The notes beneath the pieces are model-generated. The model worked only from the letters and a program-made list of their open reading frames with translations, ran no database searches and had not been told where the DNA came from. Source: Leeuwenhoekiella sp. MAR_2009_132 (lineage in GTDB: Bacteria; Bacteroidota; Bacteroidia; Flavobacteriales; Flavobacteriaceae). Taken from it: 64,000 bases of DNA. Positions 47,259 to 56,891 of the stretch are shown here, one piece after another (position 1 is the stretch's first letter; each line of letters opens with the position of its first letter). The position numbers were made by a program, and so were the translations under genes. Location of the stretch: NCBI RefSeq assembly GCF_000687915.1, contig NZ_JHZY01000002.1, positions 1,612,001-1,676,000 of the forward strand, in the 5' to 3' direction.

Positions 47259-50200
47259 CGCAGTTCTAATCGCTTTAATAACTGCCGTATTTCTTTAGAC
47301 GCAGCGTAATCTGCTACAGATTTATTGGCAACCGTTTCAGCTTCGGGTAAAGCACCATTGCGTATTAATTTTGTTATTATAATTTCATTGTCAACCCCTC
47401 CCTTCACGGCCCAGTGTAATGGGGTTTCGCCCAGATTATTTTTAGCATTTACATTTACTCCCGCTTTAAAGAGTTCATCCAATAAGACCTCATCATCTTC
47501 TTCATAAGTTGCTGCTATTAAATGTAATACCGTATTACCTTCAGCATCAGTTACGGTAACAGATAAGTCCTGACCAATAAGTATAGGTATCGCAGCGTTA
47601 AAATGAGTATTTGCTGCTTTCAATAAGTCCTCAGCGTGAGCTAAGGCACCTCTTCGCAATGCAAGAATTAACGCTGTTTCATTCTTATATTGAAAAGCAG
47701 CTTCAAATGCCAAATCAGGTTTATCAAGTTGACCTATCAAATAATCTACAGCTACATTTTTTTCACTTTTAATAGCATTTATGAGAAAACGTTCTTCTAA
47801 AATATCAGGATTTGATTGTTCTAAGAGCTGTAATACAATAGGTTGGTTTTCCAAAGCAATTGAAAGATCTAAGGCTTCTTGAGTAACCTGGACCCCTTGC
47901 CTAATTGCCATTGTAACAAGCTCCGGATTTTGAAGTTTAATTAAATCAAGCACCACCAGGTTTACATCTATTTGCCCGGTCTCTAGCAATCGTCTTACCA
48001 AATCCTCATTACCCAGCGCGACTGCTTTCTGAATAAGACTGGCATCTTGAGCGATAGCTCCAGCTTCAATCAAATATTGAGTCAGCGCAGTATTGCCAAC
48101 ACTAACGGCTTCTACGAGTGCAGTCTGGGGTTTTCCTCCCATAGAAATCAATAATGCTAGTAGTTCTTGATTATCATTTTTAACAGCTTGTATCATCTGA
48201 GAATCAGCATCAAGCACTACGCCTTTTTTACTGAAGGTATAGCGTGCAAATTCAAGTTCATTTAAAGCTACCGCAGTATTCAAACCCGTTTGAGGGTCTC
48301 CTTCATACGTGTCTAATACGTCTTTAAATAACTCAAAATCCTTCTGCCGCACAGCATATTCAAAAACGGAATTGGCATTTGCTCCTTTTGATAAACTCAA
48401 CCGCACCGCATTTGTATTTTTTGATTTTAAGGCTTGTGAAAGAGCAAATTCTGCAGATCCTCCAGAATCTAAAGCTTTGTTTAGAATATCAAGATTATTG
48501 TTTGCAATAGCCGTACTTAAAACCTCATCGGTTATTTCAACGGCTCCCTGAGTAATAAAATAATCAAATAATTGCGTATTATCAGAAGTAGCTACAACCT
48601 CAATGACCCTAGCCGAATTTTTTGATACTGCTTTTACCAGGTCAAGCACTTCCTGATTTTTGGTATCTATAGCAAGCTTTAATATTTCAGGATTTGACAC
48701 CGCACCATAACCTATAAATTTTTCGGTTAACTCTTTATCTGCATTGGCTACTGCTAGTGCCAGCATATTTTCTTCGGCTACAAAACCGTTATAATCTAAG
48801 GACATCAAAGCCTTAATAACCTTATAATTCTGCAGTTTAGCAGCAAAGGCAACATCATTATTAACCGAGGTTGCTCCTTCTCTCAACAATGCATAAACGA
48901 CTTCGGGCTCCTGATAGGCTACCGCTTTGTAAATCATATTATTTTTAGGTTTAGCACCCCGTTCTAAAAGGGCAATTGCTTTTGCTTTGGTGAAATAATC
49001 TGGATCAAAAGCCAGGTCCAGATCCTCTGTGGTAGGTTTTACTCCAAAATCAAATACCTGATTCAATAAATAGGCATCATCAAAATTCTGAATTAATGCT
49101 TTGACCACGCCATTTGTGCGCCGTGAAGCTCCTTCAAAATAGAGCTGCTCCAGATCCTGCATTGAACCACTTGCCGCGGCAGCTACAACTTCAGAATCTA
49201 ATGAGTAGTCATAGCCAGTACTAAAAGACTGTAAAGCTTTTTTAGTTTTTACCAGTTCAAGGCTATACGCCACTTTAAATACATCATTATCTATGGTTGT
49301 GATGGTAACCTCTTTGTACACCGGTTTAACAAGTGCCTCCTTAAAATAAGTATGCGCGTCTGTTGTTCCTGAAACAAATAAGGTAGTTCGCTTCTCCCCT
49401 TTTACCAGTTTTTGAGTGTCATCCCAAACGCTAACATATGCATTTTTTAGTTCTTCAGGTGAAATGATAAAATCAAGCATTTTATTCACATTAATCTCTT
49501 CATCTGTAAGTAATGTGTTTAAATCTAAACCGTTGTAATCTATGAGTGCGGTGGTTTTCATAGGTTCGCCGTGCTCATTAAAACTGCCAAAAAACAAATC
49601 ACCTATATAGCTTTTTGTGTCTTGCTCTTCTGTGCCTACACTCTGCTTAATTAGCTTACCTATCTTTTGCGTAAACTGTAATGAATATTTTTTAAAAAAT
49701 TCTGAAGAGCGTTCTTTTGCCTGCCAGGAAACCGATTTTTTAATGGCGGCATCAATCGCTTCCTGCAGCATAAAACGCTTGTCTTGGAGATTTTCTAATT
49801 CTGGAAAATTTTTAGTCGAAAGTAAATTGGTAAGCGCTACCAGATTGGCGTCAATAACTACAGCATTAGCTGTATTAACAGTTTGCTCCCAGCGCTCATC
49901 CCACGCTTCTGCAGTCTCGCCCCCAATTGTATAATATTGTGCAGGAGCAAGATGTATATAAGGATCTGTTATTGGCGAATTTTGCTGTTGTTGTGCTATA
50001 GATTTTAAAACGGCAGCTCTAAATTCGTTTTCAGAATAGGGAGACTCAATGTAGTCTTGCCTGCGTATCGCATTTTTACTTATAAAAGTACCACCATAAG
50101 TAAGATGCTCTGCGTAATGAGTACCAAATTTTGATATAAAACCTTGCGGAGTTAAATCTCTACCCAGTCTAAAAACTGCATCTCTAAAGTTTTCAGAAAG

Positions 50201-50629
50201 TGTAGTTTCTAATAAACGGCGCTCATAAAGGGGTTTCTGTCGTAAACAAAAAACGACTAAAAATTCGTCTGATTTATCTAAAGCATCATTAGCATTATAT
50301 ACCGAAGAAAATCGTGATGAATAAGCTCTAGCAGAAGTATCTACTTTTAAAATATGCTTCTCAAATTCATAAGCTGAATTAACAAACTCGTAGTTAAGTT
50401 GTGATTTCCGGGTAGTTTTAAGCTTTGAAGTTTCCTTTAAATTTTCAGTATTAAAAATTGAATTACTATCACCCGATACAACTGAATTCTTATTAAAATT
50501 CAACGGATCTACAAATCGAATGTCTACAGAAAAACCGGGGTTTAAGGCAGATTCCCCAGCTTTTTGCTGTGCAGAGATACGTAAGATACCAAGAAATATG
50601 ATGAAATAGAAAAACCTGAAATTAATCAA
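47255..50629 (-). CDS. Secreted MACPF-domain protein with ankyrin-type repeats
   Basis: A 1124-residue exported protein. Residues 1-20 form a signal peptide (ending ISA-QQ). About 60-330 is a membrane-attack-complex/perforin region: FGTHYAEHLTYGG (168-180) is the MACPF signature (Y/F-G-T-H-Y/F-x6-GG), followed by YYTIGGETAEAWDERWEQTV. A spacer follows (about 330-470), then some twenty ankyrin-like repeats of about 31-33 residues to the C terminus; the last are closest to consensus (AGVNVNAKNNLGETPLHWAVKGG), the earlier ones degenerate. MACPF proteins form membrane pores or bind surfaces; ankyrin repeats bind proteins. The target is unknown. A separate NTF2-like secreted-protein gene lies 102 bases upstream on the same strand. 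Confidence 0.85.
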   Translation of the reverse strand: MINFRFFYFIIFLGILRISAQQKAGESALNPGFSVDIRFVDPLNFNKNSVVSGDSNSIFNTENLKETSKLKTTRKSQLNYEFVNSAYEFEKHILKVDTSARAYSSRFSSVYNANDALDKSDEFLVVFCLRQKPLYERRLLETTLSENFRDAVFRLGRDLTPQGFISKFGTHYAEHLTYGGTFISKNAIRRQDYIESPYSENEFRAAVLKSIAQQQQNSPITDPYIHLAPAQYYTIGGETAEAWDERWEQTVNTANAVVIDANLVALTNLLSTKNFPELENLQDKRFMLQEAIDAAIKKSVSWQAKERSSEFFKKYSLQFTQKIGKLIKQSVGTEEQDTKSYIGDLFFGSFNEHGEPMKTTALIDYNGLDLNTLLTDEEINVNKMLDFIISPEELKNAYVSVWDDTQKLVKGEKRTTLFVSGTTDAHTYFKEALVKPVYKEVTITTIDNDVFKVAYSLELVKTKKALQSFSTGYDYSLDSEVVAAAASGSMQDLEQLYFEGASRRTNGVVKALIQNFDDAYLLNQVFDFGVKPTTEDLDLAFDPDYFTKAKAIALLERGAKPKNNMIYKAVAYQEPEVVYALLREGATSVNNDVAFAAKLQNYKVIKALMSLDYNGFVAEENMLALAVANADKELTEKFIGYGAVSNPEILKLAIDTKNQEVLDLVKAVSKNSARVIEVVATSDNTQLFDYFITQGAVEITDEVLSTAIANNNLDILNKALDSGGSAEFALSQALKSKNTNAVRLSLSKGANANSVFEYAVRQKDFELFKDVLDTYEGDPQTGLNTAVALNELEFARYTFSKKGVVLDADSQMIQAVKNDNQELLALLISMGGKPQTALVEAVSVGNTALTQYLIEAGAIAQDASLIQKAVALGNEDLVRRLLETGQIDVNLVVLDLIKLQNPELVTMAIRQGVQVTQEALDLSIALENQPIVLQLLEQSNPDILEERFLINAIKSEKNVAVDYLIGQLDKPDLAFEAAFQYKNETALILALRRGALAHAEDLLKAANTHFNAAIPILIGQDLSVTVTDAEGNTVLHLIAATYEEDDEVLLDELFKAGVNVNAKNNLGETPLHWAVKGGVDNEIIITKLIRNGALPEAETVANKSVADYAASKEIRQLLKRLELR

Positions 50630-50731
50630 AACCTTAATTTTTTATTTTAGTTAATAAAATTAGATCAAGGGGATGACTACGAAATTAAGGGATTGAAAAG
50701 ATAGGCAATTACTTGTAATCTAATTTAAAAA

Positions 50732-51181
50732 CTAGTTACAATCTTCTGTTTTTCGGGTATCTACGATATAAAAAATTTTCCACTGCTTTTCTATAAACAA
50801 AAGCTGAAAATTATTTACACCACAATGGCTGCGTTTATAATCTACATAAAACTCATAAGGTGTCCATACATTTGCCATAACTCCATCTGAGGTTACTTTA
50901 TAATCTAAAATGCGCTCCTGAAACACGGTAGTTTCTGGTATGGAGGCTATAGATTTTAAAAAATCATTAAAGTTTGAAGTTGTAAGTGTAGGTACTCCCG
51001 TTTTACTTTTAGCAATTGACTGCATTCTTACTCTAGGGTGTACTAGGTTTCTTAAAGCAACGGTATCCTGTTGATGAAAAGCATTAAAAAATGCAATAAT
51101 GGTTTCTTCTGGTTTAGGCTGATCCTGAGCACACAAGATGCAGCTCACGCAAAAAGAAATAAGAAGAATTAAGGTTTTCAT
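50732..51181 (-). CDS. Secreted NTF2/SnoaL-like protein
   Basis: A 149-residue protein with a signal peptide (about 1-18, ending LCA-QDQ). The mature part looks like a small NTF2-like fold: PEETIIAFFNAFHQQDTVALRNLVHPRVRM is the usual first helix and hairpin, and GVMANVWTPYEFYVDYKRSHCGVNNFQLLFIEKQWKIFYIVDTR the strand-rich end. Members are often binding or enzyme-like proteins with no fixed function. It is on the same strand as the MACPF-ankyrin gene, 102 bases upstream of it, and may be cotranscribed. Function unknown. Confidence 0.78.
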   Translation of the reverse strand: MKTLILLISFCVSCILCAQDQPKPEETIIAFFNAFHQQDTVALRNLVHPRVRMQSIAKSKTGVPTLTTSNFNDFLKSIASIPETTVFQERILDYKVTSDGVMANVWTPYEFYVDYKRSHCGVNNFQLLFIEKQWKIFYIVDTRKTEDCN

Positions 51182-51254
51182 AAGTGTGAGATAAGCATAA
51201 GGTAGTTAATGCCTCAGTAATTTACTACTTTTACGCGCACTAAAAACTGTTACG

Positions 51255-52073
51255 ATGTCTGCAATCAAAAAAGAATATAAACGTATAACCGTAAAATCAC
51301 TTACTGAGATGAAGTCTCAGGGTGAAAAAATTGCAATGCTTACGGCATACGATTACACTATGGCCACTATTGTTGATCGCGCCGGTATAGATGTGATACT
51401 CGTAGGAGATTCTGCATCTAATGTGATGGCAGGTCACGAGACCACATTACCTATAACATTAGACCAGATGATCTATCACGCGTCTTCTGTGGTACGTGCA
51501 ATTAAACGCGCACTGGTTGTTGTAGACTTACCTTTTGGGAGTTATCAAAGTGATCCTAAAGAGGCGTTGCGCTCTGCTATACGTATTATGAAAGAGAGCG
51601 GCGGACACGCAGTTAAATTAGAAGGTGGTACCGAAATTAAAGAATCGGTAAAACGTATTCTTCATGCAGGAATTCCTGTAATGGGACACCTAGGATTAAC
51701 ACCACAATCTATTTATAAATTCGGGACCTATACCGTACGAGCTAAAGAAGAAGAAGAAGCTCAAAAGCTGAAAGAAGACGCACTGCTTCTAGAACGATTA
51801 GGATGTTTTGCAGTGGTACTGGAGAAAGTACCTAACCAGCTTGCCCGTGAAGTGGCAGAGAGTCTTACGATACCTGTGATAGGAATAGGTGCCGGTAACG
51901 GGGTTGATGGTCAGGTTCTGGTTATGCACGATATGCTGGGAATGAGTCAGGAATTTAGTCCGAGGTTTTTAAGACGTTATCTGGACTTACACACGCAAAT
52001 GACGGGTGCTTTTGAGCAATACATTACCGATGTAAAGTCACTAGACTTTCCTAACGATGATGAGCAATACTAA
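51255..52073 (+). CDS. panB: 3-methyl-2-oxobutanoate hydroxymethyltransferase
   Basis: Transfers a hydroxymethyl group from methylenetetrahydrofolate to 2-oxoisovalerate, the first step of pantothenate synthesis. The 272 residues match the (beta/alpha)8 family: [68 protein letters not shown] and [22 protein letters not shown]. Start ATG at 51255. It precedes the RluA-type gene by 46 bases; other pan genes are absent from the window. Confidence 0.96.
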   Translation: MSAIKKEYKRITVKSLTEMKSQGEKIAMLTAYDYTMATIVDRAGIDVILVGDSASNVMAGHETTLPITLDQMIYHASSVVRAIKRALVVVDLPFGSYQSDPKEALRSAIRIMKESGGHAVKLEGGTEIKESVKRILHAGIPVMGHLGLTPQSIYKFGTYTVRAKEEEEAQKLKEDALLLERLGCFAVVLEKVPNQLAREVAESLTIPVIGIGAGNGVDGQVLVMHDMLGMSQEFSPRFLRRYLDLHTQMTGAFEQYITDVKSLDFPNDDEQY

Positions 52074-52119
52074 AAAAATGCGAAAGTAGAAATACAAAAC
52101 CGCGATAGAGCCTTTACTA

Positions 52120-52824
52120 TTGAATCTAGAATCTACACATAGCACAAAAGACAATCTTCAGGTACTTTTTGAAGACAATCATATCATTGTAGTCAACAAA
52201 CGTCCCGGTGATATTGTACAGGGAGATAAAACCGGTGATAAACCGTTAAGCGAAGTTGTTAAAAGTTATATTGCTGAAAAGTATAACAAGCCGGGAGCGG
52301 TATATCTGGGAGTTGTGCATCGCCTGGACAGGCCTACGAGTGGTATTGTTATATTTTCAAGAACCTCTAAAGCCTTGCCCCGATTAAATAAATTATTTGC
52401 CGAAAAAGAGGCTAAAAAAACCTATTGGGCTGTAGTAAAAAATCTACCTCCTAAGTCAGAAGATACCCTGGTACATTACCTCAAACGCAATCCCAAACAA
52501 AATAAATCATACAGCAACATAAAAGAAGTTCCCGATAGTAAAAAGGGGATTTTAGACTACCGTATTATTCAGGAATTAAACAACTATTATCTTTTAGAAA
52601 TAGATTTGCATACCGGGCGGCACCATCAAATACGCTCCCAATTAGCAGCTATAGGCTGCCCTATAAAAGGGGATTTAAAATATGGTTTTGACCGAAGCAA
52701 TCCTGATGGTAGTATTCACCTGCACTCCAGAAAATTAAGCCTTACACACCCTGTAACTAAAGAAGAACTATCTTTTGTAGCTCCGCCACCCGCTGAAGAT
52801 GCGATCTGGAAGGCCTGTGTTTAG
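52120..52824 (+). CDS. RluA-family RNA pseudouridine synthase
   Basis: A 234-residue pseudouridine synthase without an S4 domain. The catalytic aspartate is in VVHRLDRPTSG (HRLDxxTSG). Other family segments are LFEDNHIIVVNKRPGDIVQGD, KTYWAVVKNLP and LLEIDLHTGRHHQIRSQLAAIGCPIKGDLKYG. The start is taken as TTG at 52120, which provides a family-like N-terminal lead of about a dozen residues; no ATG lies before the conserved core. RNA target (rRNA or tRNA) not determined. Confidence 0.9.
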   Translation: MNLESTHSTKDNLQVLFEDNHIIVVNKRPGDIVQGDKTGDKPLSEVVKSYIAEKYNKPGAVYLGVVHRLDRPTSGIVIFSRTSKALPRLNKLFAEKEAKKTYWAVVKNLPPKSEDTLVHYLKRNPKQNKSYSNIKEVPDSKKGILDYRIIQELNNYYLLEIDLHTGRHHQIRSQLAAIGCPIKGDLKYGFDRSNPDGSIHLHSRKLSLTHPVTKEELSFVAPPPAEDAIWKACV

Positions 52825-52877
52825 TTAGCACTTAGAAGAAATTCTAGTTGCCATAAAACTATTGAAAACCTTAGGTA

Positions 52878-53750
52878 CTACTTTTTGTTTCGGGCAGTTC
52901 TTAAACTCTCAATGACTACCGCACTTAGAATTAAAAGTCCACCAAAAATAGTTGCTAATTTAGGTACCTCTCCCAGTAGCAACACACCCAGCAAAATACC
53001 ATACACCGGCTGCACACTACTAATGATACTAGCCGTAGTTATTGAAAAGTAACGGAATGTTAGTAAAAATAAAGTATGCCCTATAGCTGTCGTCAAAAGT
53101 GCTAGTGCGAGAATGAAGAACAAATTATCCTGTAACGCTTCCGCAGAAGTTTGAAAACTAAGCGGAATAAGTATAATACCAACGATTACCACCTGATACC
53201 ACATTAATAAACTTCCGTGGTATTTAGACACTTGTTTTTTCATTAAAATATTACGTAACGCATAAGCTAATGCAGACCCTATACCAAAAGCAACAGCCTG
53301 TGTGTATTCATTTTCAAAATCTAAATCGGGTATTAAAAAAGCGATTCCTGCCAAGACGAGAAGGCCCAGGAAGAAATGTATCTTCTGAAAAGGTAAGCGT
53401 AGAATTAAGGGCTCAAAAATACTGGTTAAAGCCGGATAGGTAAAAATCGTAAGCATACCTATTGCAACGTTGCTTAGCTGTAAGGCCTTGAAATAAGCAA
53501 CCCAGTGAATGCCCATTAAAATACCACCTAATAAAACCTGAACGCGATCTTCCTTATAAATTTTAAGGTTTATCTTTTTCCATCTTAAAAACAGAAATAA
53601 AAAACCCGCAGCCAATAAGGCGCGCCAACCTATGGTAACTACAGGAGACATTGTCACTGCTCTGCCTAAAACACCACTGGTGCTTACTAAGAGCATTGCT
53701 AGATTGAGTTGTAATATGTTTTTTATAAACGTATTGGGTGCTGTTGACAA
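52878..53750 (-). CDS. EamA/DMT-superfamily transporter
   Basis: A 290-residue inner-membrane transporter with ten predicted helices in two EamA repeats (first about 8-140, second about 150-285). RAMLAAGFLFLFLRWKK-like and SSVQPVYGILLGVLLLGEVP segments are characteristic. It is unrelated in sequence detail to the EamA protein encoded at 10451. Substrate unknown. It stands alone, convergent with the RluA-type gene. Confidence 0.86.
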   Translation of the reverse strand: MSTAPNTFIKNILQLNLAMLLVSTSGVLGRAVTMSPVVTIGWRALLAAGFLFLFLRWKKINLKIYKEDRVQVLLGGILMGIHWVAYFKALQLSNVAIGMLTIFTYPALTSIFEPLILRLPFQKIHFFLGLLVLAGIAFLIPDLDFENEYTQAVAFGIGSALAYALRNILMKKQVSKYHGSLLMWYQVVIVGIILIPLSFQTSAEALQDNLFFILALALLTTAIGHTLFLLTFRYFSITTASIISSVQPVYGILLGVLLLGEVPKLATIFGGLLILSAVVIESLRTARNKK

Positions 53751-53866
53751 ACTATTAGATTTGGGTATTTGTTATTTGATGTTTGTCACGTATTAAATTA
53801 ATTTCTTTACAAACATCTTTTTTTCTTTTATAGCAATTCTTAGATTTCTTGTCTTCTGTCTAACTG

Positions 53867-55429
53867 CTATCGATTTAAAACCTGAGCTTTTTCTTTAATG
53901 ATTTCAGCTACAGGACGATTTTGAATTCTACTGTCTAACCAACTTAAAATATCAAGGTATAAAAAGGCGCGACGCTCATACGGGTCTTCTTCATAAACCT
54001 CGAGACGTTCTCTCAGTTTTTTGAATTCGTTTTTAATTTCGCCGGGAAATACTTCTCCCAGATTTCTTAAAAATTTAATCATTTCTTTCTGTACTTCGTG
54101 TAAATCATCCATCTTGATTAAAAACTTAAACGTGCTTTTTAATAAGGTTTCCAGATGATAATCCATACCGGCTTCATAGTGGGCCACCAAATTTAGAATT
54201 CGGGCAAAACACATCAAATCTTCTCGCATCTTTAGCGATTTATTATTGATGATGCGTCCCAGATACTCAATACACTTTTTATTTTGGCCGGAGCCAAAAT
54301 ATAAACTTGCAATTTTATAATAGAACACCATAATATGATGCTCATCCATACGCTGGCGCGATTGTTTTAGGTATTTTTCAATCGTATTAATCAAGCCATC
54401 GTCTGTTGTAAAATCGCCCACCATAAACTTTAAATTCAGTTTATGAGAATATACATATAAGAATTCTAAAATTTCTAAATTGTCGCTACGCGGAAAATCT
54501 TCAGTTTCTAATCTGTTTTCAAGTCCTTCAAGAACTTCTTTAAACTTAGTATGGTGTTTTAGATAAAAAAGAGACTCTAATAAGTAATGGTTTCCTTTTA
54601 AATAAAAAACAGGGTTTCTGCTTATCATTGAAGGGTTTTCTTCAAAAAGCTCAACAAAACGGGTTGCATATTTATAACACGAGACAAAATCCTGTATAAG
54701 AAAACTATACCACAAAAATGCCTTATACAACCACAGTTTCTCTCTAAAACCTAGCGTGCTCAAATCATAATTAGGCATTGCGTTGTTGAAGTAGGCGGTA
54801 ATTTCTTGCTTTTCCTCATCACTACGCACATATCCTGTTTTAAGCATAATCCCGTACAGCTGCAATGATAAATTAGACAATTTACTGGTCATCAAATTTT
54901 GTTCACTTAAATCTTCTGCTTCTTTTGCAAGCTCTTCTGCACGCGTGCTCATACTGCGTGTGATGTATTGAGTTTCTATTACCTTTTCTAATTCTACAAT
55001 CTCATATGCTACATTTTTCTCTTCATTGTCTATCGCCATATGTTTGGCTTTCTCCAGAAGTTTTAGCGATTGTTGATATAAGCCTTTTTGATACAAAACG
55101 GTTGCAAAGTCTAGCTGTTCGCGTATTTGTACACGTATATTTTGATGCGCAGGACTTAACCGCAGCGAGATAAGAATTTGCTTATACAAATGTGCTTTGA
55201 GGTTTGAGAGCTGCTGTTTTTTTACAATGTTATTCTTGAAAATTTCAGTTTCCTCATATGTATTCATCTTATCGAGAAGATTAAATAATTGCAAGTATTT
55301 AGAATCTGCATTTCCATCAAGACGGCCTACATAAAGTTTAAATTGTCTCTTTTCAGACTTCGACAATGACTTAATAAGCACATAAAGAGAATCTTTTGAA
55401 TCATTTGCTGTTGTAATGATTTTACGCAT
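53867..55429 (-). CDS. TPR-like helical protein, conserved hypothetical
   Basis: A 520-residue cytoplasmic protein that is almost entirely helical, without signal peptide or membrane segments. Helical pairs of about 34-40 residues such as FATVLYQKGLYQQSLKLLEKAKHMA and ASLYFGSGQNKKCIEYLGRIIN resemble tetratricopeptide repeats. The N terminus SLYVLIKSLSKSEKRQFKLYV is distinctive and recurs in Bacteroidota proteins of unknown function. It is divergent from leuA with a 128-base gap. No catalytic residues seen; protein-protein interaction is the likely role. Confidence 0.78.
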   Translation of the reverse strand: MRKIITTANDSKDSLYVLIKSLSKSEKRQFKLYVGRLDGNADSKYLQLFNLLDKMNTYEETEIFKNNIVKKQQLSNLKAHLYKQILISLRLSPAHQNIRVQIREQLDFATVLYQKGLYQQSLKLLEKAKHMAIDNEEKNVAYEIVELEKVIETQYITRSMSTRAEELAKEAEDLSEQNLMTSKLSNLSLQLYGIMLKTGYVRSDEEKQEITAYFNNAMPNYDLSTLGFREKLWLYKAFLWYSFLIQDFVSCYKYATRFVELFEENPSMISRNPVFYLKGNHYLLESLFYLKHHTKFKEVLEGLENRLETEDFPRSDNLEILEFLYVYSHKLNLKFMVGDFTTDDGLINTIEKYLKQSRQRMDEHHIMVFYYKIASLYFGSGQNKKCIEYLGRIINNKSLKMREDLMCFARILNLVAHYEAGMDYHLETLLKSTFKFLIKMDDLHEVQKEMIKFLRNLGEVFPGEIKNEFKKLRERLEVYEEDPYERRAFLYLDILSWLDSRIQNRPVAEIIKEKAQVLNR

Positions 55430-55557
55430 AATTATTTGATTTTCAATAATTTAAATAACCCAAAAATTACTTAAACATCGTAGGGTATTCACCAAAGAGA
55501 ATATCAAAAGTACCACCATTCTCTATATTCACAATTAAATTGAGAAAAAATCCACTT

Positions 55558-56730
55558 ATGAGTGATAACAAAGTCCAAATTTTTGACACCACCTTGAGAG
55601 ACGGGGAACAAGTTCCCGGATGCAAATTAGATACCAATCAGAAATTGATTATAGCTGAGCGTCTCGATCTTCTGGGGGTTGATGTTATTGAAGCCGGCTT
55701 TCCTATATCGAGTCCCGGAGATTTTATATCTGTTGAGGAAATCTCAAAACTGGTAAAGAACGCCACAGTTTGTGGTCTTACCCGTGCGGTTAAAAAAGAT
55801 ATTGAGGTTGCCGCTCAAGCGCTTAAATATGCTGTAAAACCACGTATACATACGGGTATAGGTACCAGTGATTCACACATTTTACATAAATTTAAATCCA
55901 CTCGTGAAGAGATATTAAAGCGTGCTTATGAGGCTGTCGCCTATGCTAAAACTTTTGTTGAGGATGTTGAGTTTTATGCAGAAGATGCAGGCCGTACCGA
56001 TAATGAATATTTAGCTCGTGTTTGTGAAGCTGCCATAAAAGCGGGTGCAACCGTTTTAAATATACCTGACACTACAGGATATTGTCTTCCTGAAGAGTAC
56101 GGAGCAAAAATTAAATACCTTAAAGAAAATGTAAAAGGTATTGAAAAGGCAATACTTTCCTGTCACTGCCACAACGACCTTGGGCTTGCAACAGCAAACT
56201 CTATTGCTGGTGTAATTAATGGTGCACGACAAATAGAATGTACTATTAACGGTATAGGTGAGCGTGCAGGAAACACCTCTCTTGAAGAGGTTGTAATGAT
56301 CTTGCGTCAACATCCTACTCTAGGTTTAGACACAGGCATTAATTCCCGTTTATTATACGATACCAGTAGAATGGTAAGTGAAAAAATGGGTATGCCGGTG
56401 CAACCAAATAAAGCTATTGTAGGATCTAACGCATTTGCTCACAGCAGCGGTATTCACCAGGATGGCGTTATTAAAAACCGGGAGACCTATGAGATTATGG
56501 ATCCTGAAGAGGTAGGCGTTACCGAAAGTGCTATAGTACTTACCGCGCGCAGTGGTCGTGCTGCTTTAGCTTACCGTTCTAAAAAGGTGGGTTATGAATT
56601 AACTAAACTACAGTTAGACGAAGTCTATGATGTCTTTCTTACCTTTGCAGACAAGAAAAAAGAAATTGTAGATGAAGATATTCATGAGATTATGAAAGTT
56701 GTGAAAATTGAAATTCCGGCGGAAGTTTAA
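55558..56730 (+). CDS. leuA: 2-isopropylmalate synthase, short form
   Basis: Condenses acetyl-CoA with 2-oxoisovalerate as the first leucine-specific step. The start is the ATG at 55558 ([21 protein letters not shown]); a TTG-initiated form six codons longer is less likely. The 390 residues contain the catalytic TIM barrel ([29 protein letters not shown]) and the short linker subdomain, but end there: the C-terminal regulatory domain of classical LeuA (about 515 residues), which binds leucine, is missing. Related short enzymes include homocitrate synthases, but linkage to leuC, leuD and leuB supports LeuA. Confidence 0.9.
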   Translation: MSDNKVQIFDTTLRDGEQVPGCKLDTNQKLIIAERLDLLGVDVIEAGFPISSPGDFISVEEISKLVKNATVCGLTRAVKKDIEVAAQALKYAVKPRIHTGIGTSDSHILHKFKSTREEILKRAYEAVAYAKTFVEDVEFYAEDAGRTDNEYLARVCEAAIKAGATVLNIPDTTGYCLPEEYGAKIKYLKENVKGIEKAILSCHCHNDLGLATANSIAGVINGARQIECTINGIGERAGNTSLEEVVMILRQHPTLGLDTGINSRLLYDTSRMVSEKMGMPVQPNKAIVGSNAFAHSSGIHQDGVIKNRETYEIMDPEEVGVTESAIVLTARSGRAALAYRSKKVGYELTKLQLDEVYDVFLTFADKKKEIVDEDIHEIMKVVKIEIPAEV

Positions 56731-56751
56731 TTCACTATAAATAAATACATT

Positions 56752-56786
56752 AAATAAGGATTCTGCTTTTAGAATCCTTATTTTTT
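56752..56786 (+). terminator. Terminator between leuA and leuC
   Basis: A perfect 13-bp stem (56752-56764 with 56771-56783), a 6-base loop and a T run. It separates leuA from leuC, so leuCD either has its own promoter or depends on read-through. Confidence 0.85.
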
Positions 56787-56891
56787 ACAATTTACTCCCA
56801 TAACAAAATTCAATCCACGCAAATAAGTAATTGCTTGATTAAGAATAAATTATAAATAAATTAAGTTCTTATTGAACTAATTAAAATAACA

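Noticed and set aside
47255..50629. Ankyrin gene as a host-directed secreted effector of an intracellular bacterium
   Set aside because: The protein has a Sec signal and a MACPF domain, and nothing else in the window suggests an intracellular lifestyle or a specialised secretion system.
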